Shown here piece after piece: positions 58,180 to 64,000 of a stretch of 64,000 bases of DNA. A model generated the notes under the pieces. It searched no databases, had not been told where the DNA came from, and saw only the letters and a program-made list of their open reading frames with translations. Source of the DNA: Mycolicibacterium moriokaense (lineage in GTDB: Bacteria > Actinomycetota > Actinomycetes > Mycobacteriales > Mycobacteriaceae); contig NZ_AP022560.1 in NCBI RefSeq assembly GCF_010726085.1, positions 3,286,001 to 3,350,000 on the forward strand, given 5' to 3'. Every line of letters starts with the position of its first letter. Position 1 is the first letter of the stretch. The position numbers and the translations under genes are program-made.

Positions 58180-58653
58180 GTGACGGACAAGGACCAGAAT
58201 TCTGGGGCGGACCAGACGTCTGACGATGTCACTGTGGAGACGACATCTGTCTTCCGCGCGGACTTCCTCAACGAGTTGGACGCTCCGGCGGCGGCGGGCA
58301 CCGAGGGGGCGGTGACGGGGGTCGAGGGCCTGCCCGTCGGCTCAGCCCTGCTGGTCGTCAAGCGGGGACCCAACGCCGGATCGCGGTTCCTGCTCGACCA
58401 GCCCGTCACATCGGCGGGTCGGCATCCCGACAGCGACATCTTCCTCGATGATGTGACCGTGAGCCGCCGTCACGCCGAGTTCCGACTCGAAGGCAACGAG
58501 TTCCAGGTCGTCGATGTCGGCAGCCTCAACGGCACCTACGTCAACCGCGAGCCCGTGGACTCCGCGGTGCTCTCCAACGGTGACGAGGTGCAGATCGGCA
58601 AGTTCCGCCTGGTGTTCCTCACCGGGCCCAAGAGCGACGACGGCGGCAGCTAG
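58180..58653 (+). CDS. garA: GarA FHA-domain regulator
   Basis: 157 residues. Thr21/Thr22 in VETTSVFR match the PknG/PknB phosphosites. The FHA domain (about 70-145; GRHPDSDIFLDD, SRRHAEF, LNGTYVN) binds 2-oxoglutarate dehydrogenase and glutamate enzymes when unphosphorylated. GTG start with GGAGCAG upstream. Confidence 0.96.
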   Translation: MTDKDQNSGADQTSDDVTVETTSVFRADFLNELDAPAAAGTEGAVTGVEGLPVGSALLVVKRGPNAGSRFLLDQPVTSAGRHPDSDIFLDDVTVSRRHAEFRLEGNEFQVVDVGSLNGTYVNREPVDSAVLSNGDEVQIGKFRLVFLTGPKSDDGGS

Positions 58654-58682
58654 TGGCCGATGAGCGCACTCGCGACGAGTAA

Positions 58683-59423
58683 ATGAGCCAGCCCGACACC
58701 CCCGCTCTGACTGGGATGTCGATCGGCGCGGTTCTCGATCTGCTGCGACCGGACTTCCCGGATGTGACCATCTCCAAGATTCGGTTCTTGGAGGCCGAGG
58801 GCCTGGTCACCCCGGAGCGCACGGCGTCGGGTTACCGTCGGTTCACCGCCTACGACTGCGCTCGCCTGCGGTTCATCCTGACCGCCCAGCGCGATCAGTA
58901 TCTCCCGTTGAAGGTCATCAAGGCCCAGCTGGACGCCCTGCCGGACGGGGAATTGCCGCAGAGCGGATCCGCTTACGCCATACCGCGTTTGGTGCCGGTG
59001 ACCGGCGCCGTTACCGATGCTGCGGGCGGGCAGGGCGGCGTGGCCCCGACGCAGGTGCGGTTGTCACGCGAGGACTTGCGCGCCCGCTCGGGTGTCGACG
59101 ACGAACTCATCACCGCACTGGTCAAGGCGGGGGTGATCAAGACCGGGCCGGGCGGCTTCTTCGACGAGCACTCCGTGCTGATCGCCCAGTGCGCTCGCGC
59201 GCTTGCGGAGTACGGCGTCGAGCCACGCCATCTGCGCGCCTTCCGGTCGGCGGCCGACCGCCAGTCCGATCTGATCGCTCAAATCGCAGGACCGGTGGTG
59301 AAGGCGGACAAGGCGGGTGCACGCGACCGCGCCGACGATCTGGCGCGTGAGGTAGCGGCATTGGCCATCACGTTGCACACGTCGCTAATCAAGTCCGCGG
59401 TGCGCGACGTACTCGACCGCTGA
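58683..59423 (+). CDS. ftsR: MerR-type regulator FtsR (Rv1828-like)
   Basis: 246 residues. N-terminal winged HTH ([28 protein letters not shown] in pieces; [14 protein letters not shown]). The C-terminal effector domain is long and without MerR Cys ligands. FtsR activates ftsZ in Corynebacterium glutamicum, and Rv1828 is its homologue. ATG 29 bases after garA. Confidence 0.93.
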   Translation: MSQPDTPALTGMSIGAVLDLLRPDFPDVTISKIRFLEAEGLVTPERTASGYRRFTAYDCARLRFILTAQRDQYLPLKVIKAQLDALPDGELPQSGSAYAIPRLVPVTGAVTDAAGGQGGVAPTQVRLSREDLRARSGVDDELITALVKAGVIKTGPGGFFDEHSVLIAQCARALAEYGVEPRHLRAFRSAADRQSDLIAQIAGPVVKADKAGARDRADDLAREVAALAITLHTSLIKSAVRDVLDR

Positions 59424-59472
59424 GGATTAGACTCGATTTCGGCAGGCATCTCAGCGCGAAGGGCGGACACAG

Positions 59473-59967
59473 ATGGGTGAGGTTCGTGTAGTCGGCATTC
59501 GCGTGGAGCAGCCCCAGAACCAGCCGGTGCTGCTGCTCCGCGAGGCCAATGGCGACCGCTACCTACCGATTTGGATAGGCCAGTCGGAGGCGGCGGCGAT
59601 CGCACTCGAACAGCAGGGTGTGGAGCCGGCGCGACCGCTCACGCACGACCTGATTCGAGATGTCATTGGCGCGCTTGGCCATTCGCTCAAGGAGGTGCGC
59701 ATCGTCGACCTCCAGGAGGGCACGTTCTACGCCGACCTGATCTTCGACCGCGACATCAAGGTGTCGGCGCGGCCGTCGGATTCGGTGGCGATCGCACTGC
59801 GGGTCGGGGTGCCGATCTACGTGGAAGAGGCGGTGCTCGCCGAGGCCGGGCTGCTCATCCCCGATGAGAACGACGAGGAAGCCACCGGCGCGGTGCGTGA
59901 AGACGAGGTCGAGAAGTTCAAGGAATTCCTCGACAGCGTGTCGCCCGACGATTTCAAGGCGACCTAG
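59473..59967 (+). CDS. Bifunctional nuclease-family protein (DUF151)
   Basis: 164 residues, Rv1829-like. DUF151 core (LLREANGDRYLPIWIGQSEAAAI; SDSVAIALR). Related plant proteins cleave DNA and RNA; role here unknown. Located between two MerR genes. Confidence 0.9.
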   Translation: MGEVRVVGIRVEQPQNQPVLLLREANGDRYLPIWIGQSEAAAIALEQQGVEPARPLTHDLIRDVIGALGHSLKEVRIVDLQEGTFYADLIFDRDIKVSARPSDSVAIALRVGVPIYVEEAVLAEAGLLIPDENDEEATGAVREDEVEKFKEFLDSVSPDDFKAT

Positions 59968-59998
59968 CCCGATCCAGCCGAGTTTCGGGTCGCTTTTT
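59959..59998 (+). terminator. Intrinsic terminator after DUF151 gene
   Basis: GCGACC...CGA pairs with TCGGGTCGC (a 5-base bulge), followed by TTTTT. Its stem overlaps the DUF151 stop. Confidence 0.6.
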
Positions 59999-60205
59999 CG
60001 TGCGGTTTTGTCACGGAAGCGTCTCGTCGGCCTCGACACGCGGGCCGGGTTTCTCAGATCGGTCAAGTGGGCAGCCATACTCTGATGGTCGGACCTGCTG
60101 ATGGCCAGTCTCGGGCCCGGCGACAGCGTATGCTCGACACATTCGGGCTTGGGCAAACGTGCTGCCATGCAGGTCACGAGGCGAGACCGGCGAGAGGATT
60201 CGAAA

Positions 60206-60835
60206 GTGGAAGACACGCCACGTCAAGAGGAATTCGATCTGTCCTCAGCCACCGGTCCGGCCGAATCAGAATCAGGAGTGACCGTTTCCGAAGCACCAGT
60301 GCAGGCAGGTCTCTTCCCTGACGACTCCGTACCCGACGAGCTCGTCGGCTACCGCGGCCCCAGTGCATGCCAGATCGCCGGTATCACCTATCGGCAGCTC
60401 GACTACTGGGCCAGGACGTCGCTGGTGGTGCCGTCCATCCGAAGCGCCGCCGGTTCGGGCAGCCAGCGTCTGTACTCGTTCAAGGACATCCTGGTCCTCA
60501 AGATCGTCAAGCGACTGCTGGACACCGGCATCTCGCTGCACAACATCCGGGTCGCCGTCGATCACCTGCGTCAGCGCGGTGTCCGTGACCTGGCCAACAT
60601 CACGCTGTTCTCCGACGGCACCACGGTTTACGAGTGCACCTCGGCCGAGGAAGTGGTCGACCTGCTGCAGGGTGGCCAGGGTGTGTTCGGTATCGCGGTG
60701 TCCGGCGCCATGCGTGAGCTGACCGGCGCGATCGCCGACTTCCCAGGTGAGCGGGCCGACGGCGGTGAATCCATCGCGGCGCCCGAGGATGAGCTGGCGT
60801 CGCGGCGCAAGCACCGCGACCGCAAGATCGGCTAA
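60206..60835 (+). CDS. resR: MerR-type regulator ResR (Rv1830-like)
   Basis: 209 residues. Winged HTH ([49 protein letters not shown] in parts), then a dimerisation helix and effector region. Rv1830 (ResR) mutations are tied to antibiotic resilience in M. tuberculosis. GTG start because GAGAGG lies seven bases before; upstream codons look non-coding. Confidence 0.9.
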   Translation: MEDTPRQEEFDLSSATGPAESESGVTVSEAPVQAGLFPDDSVPDELVGYRGPSACQIAGITYRQLDYWARTSLVVPSIRSAAGSGSQRLYSFKDILVLKIVKRLLDTGISLHNIRVAVDHLRQRGVRDLANITLFSDGTTVYECTSAEEVVDLLQGGQGVFGIAVSGAMRELTGAIADFPGERADGGESIAAPEDELASRRKHRDRKIG

Positions 60836-60949
60836 CTGTCTTCGCTCGAAACTGCGGGGAGATCGCGAAAATTTCGAAATCGGCGATCTGTGCGCGGTCT
60901 CGGCGCGGCTATTGCGGCGTCCACCGGTAAACTCGTCAACGCATCGCCC

Positions 60950-61152
60950 TTGTGCGGGAGAGTTCCGTGGTCGCCAGCCACGGACGCCGAAGGAGCAACA
61001 CCTCTCCGTCAACCTCTCAGGCACCCGGACCGCGCAGGGCCCCGATGCCTCTGGAAAGTGGTAGGCCTGCGCCCACCCGCCCATGGGGAAAGGCTCCCTC
61101 GCGCTGCGCGAGTCGCCGAATCTCTCAGGCACCGACGACAGAGGGAGAGGAG
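60950..61152 (+). promoter_or_regulatory. Tandem glycine riboswitch
   Basis: Aptamer 1 (about 60952-61062) has GCCGAAGGAGCAA (60986-60998) and CTCTCAGGCACCCGGACCG (61015-61033). Aptamer 2 (about 61076-61150) has GTCGCCGAA (61112-61120) and CTCTCAGGCACCGACGAC. They lie close enough for the known paired form. Glycine binding would turn gcvP on. The rest of the 60836-61193 gap shows nothing else clear. Confidence 0.95.
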
Positions 61153-61193
61153 CCCAACGGTTCTGACCCTTCACGCGTCTGGAGCAATCGCCG

Positions 61194-64000
<2,807 letters not shown>

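Overview
This 64 kb, GC-rich window comes from the chromosome of a mycobacterium, most likely a rapid grower of the Mycolicibacterium type. The right third matches, in gene content and order, the M. tuberculosis block Rv1814-Rv1832 as I remember it: sterol desaturase, S1 peptidase, TetR, KstD-like flavoprotein, BacA transporter, IlvG, SecA2, PgsA2, two DUF881 proteins, Sbp, GcvH, GarA, the MerR regulators FtsR and ResR, a bifunctional nuclease and GcvP. An antigen 85-like mycolyltransferase and a PknF-like kinase also point to Mycobacteriales. The ESX-5 locus that lies next to malQ in slow growers is not there, and no PE_PGRS gene sits between the flavoprotein and bacA.

Region 1 (1-14600) is an accessory catabolic cluster. 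It has two P450s, a small Rieske protein, a KshA-like Rieske oxygenase, a pair of amidohydrolases (one with a degenerate metal site), a two-domain CaiB-type CoA transferase, an acyl-CoA ligase, a SnoaL protein, a ChsH1/ChsH2-like pair of MaoC dehydratases, an aldehyde dehydrogenase, an SDR and a GntR regulator. Three of its promoter regions carry the same 18-bp AT-rich dyad (CTA-N12-TAG), so it looks like one regulon. The logic is oxygenation, CoA activation or transfer, then beta-oxidation-like steps on a steroid- or terpenoid-like acid. The substrate cannot be read from the sequence.

Region 2 (14600-32400) is a mixed housekeeping and accessory stretch: antigen 85-like enzyme, SRPBCC and NTF2-fold proteins, SGNH hydrolase, ankyrin protein, NDH-2-like flavoprotein, NUDIX hydrolase, PknF-like kinase, ferredoxin-reductase protein with a PF10118 hydrolase, acyltransferase, malQ and a lysA-like decarboxylase.

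Region 3 (32400-45240) holds small regulator-effector units: TetR/SDR, two DUF202 proteins, an MFS transporter, paired SMR transporters, TetR with a DUF2236 protein, carboxylesterase, sterol desaturase, FAD oxidase, secreted S1 peptidase, a DUF385 protein divergent from a TetR with twin operators, and ArsR/AHSA1.

Region 4 (45240-64000) is the conserved mycobacterial core. It opens with a perfect KstR box before a VOC/KstD-like pair. It ends with a tandem glycine riboswitch before gcvP, which runs off the window. I saw no tRNA, rRNA, CRISPR array, insertion sequence or prophage. The only gene-free stretch over 300 bases is the gcvP leader (60836-61193).
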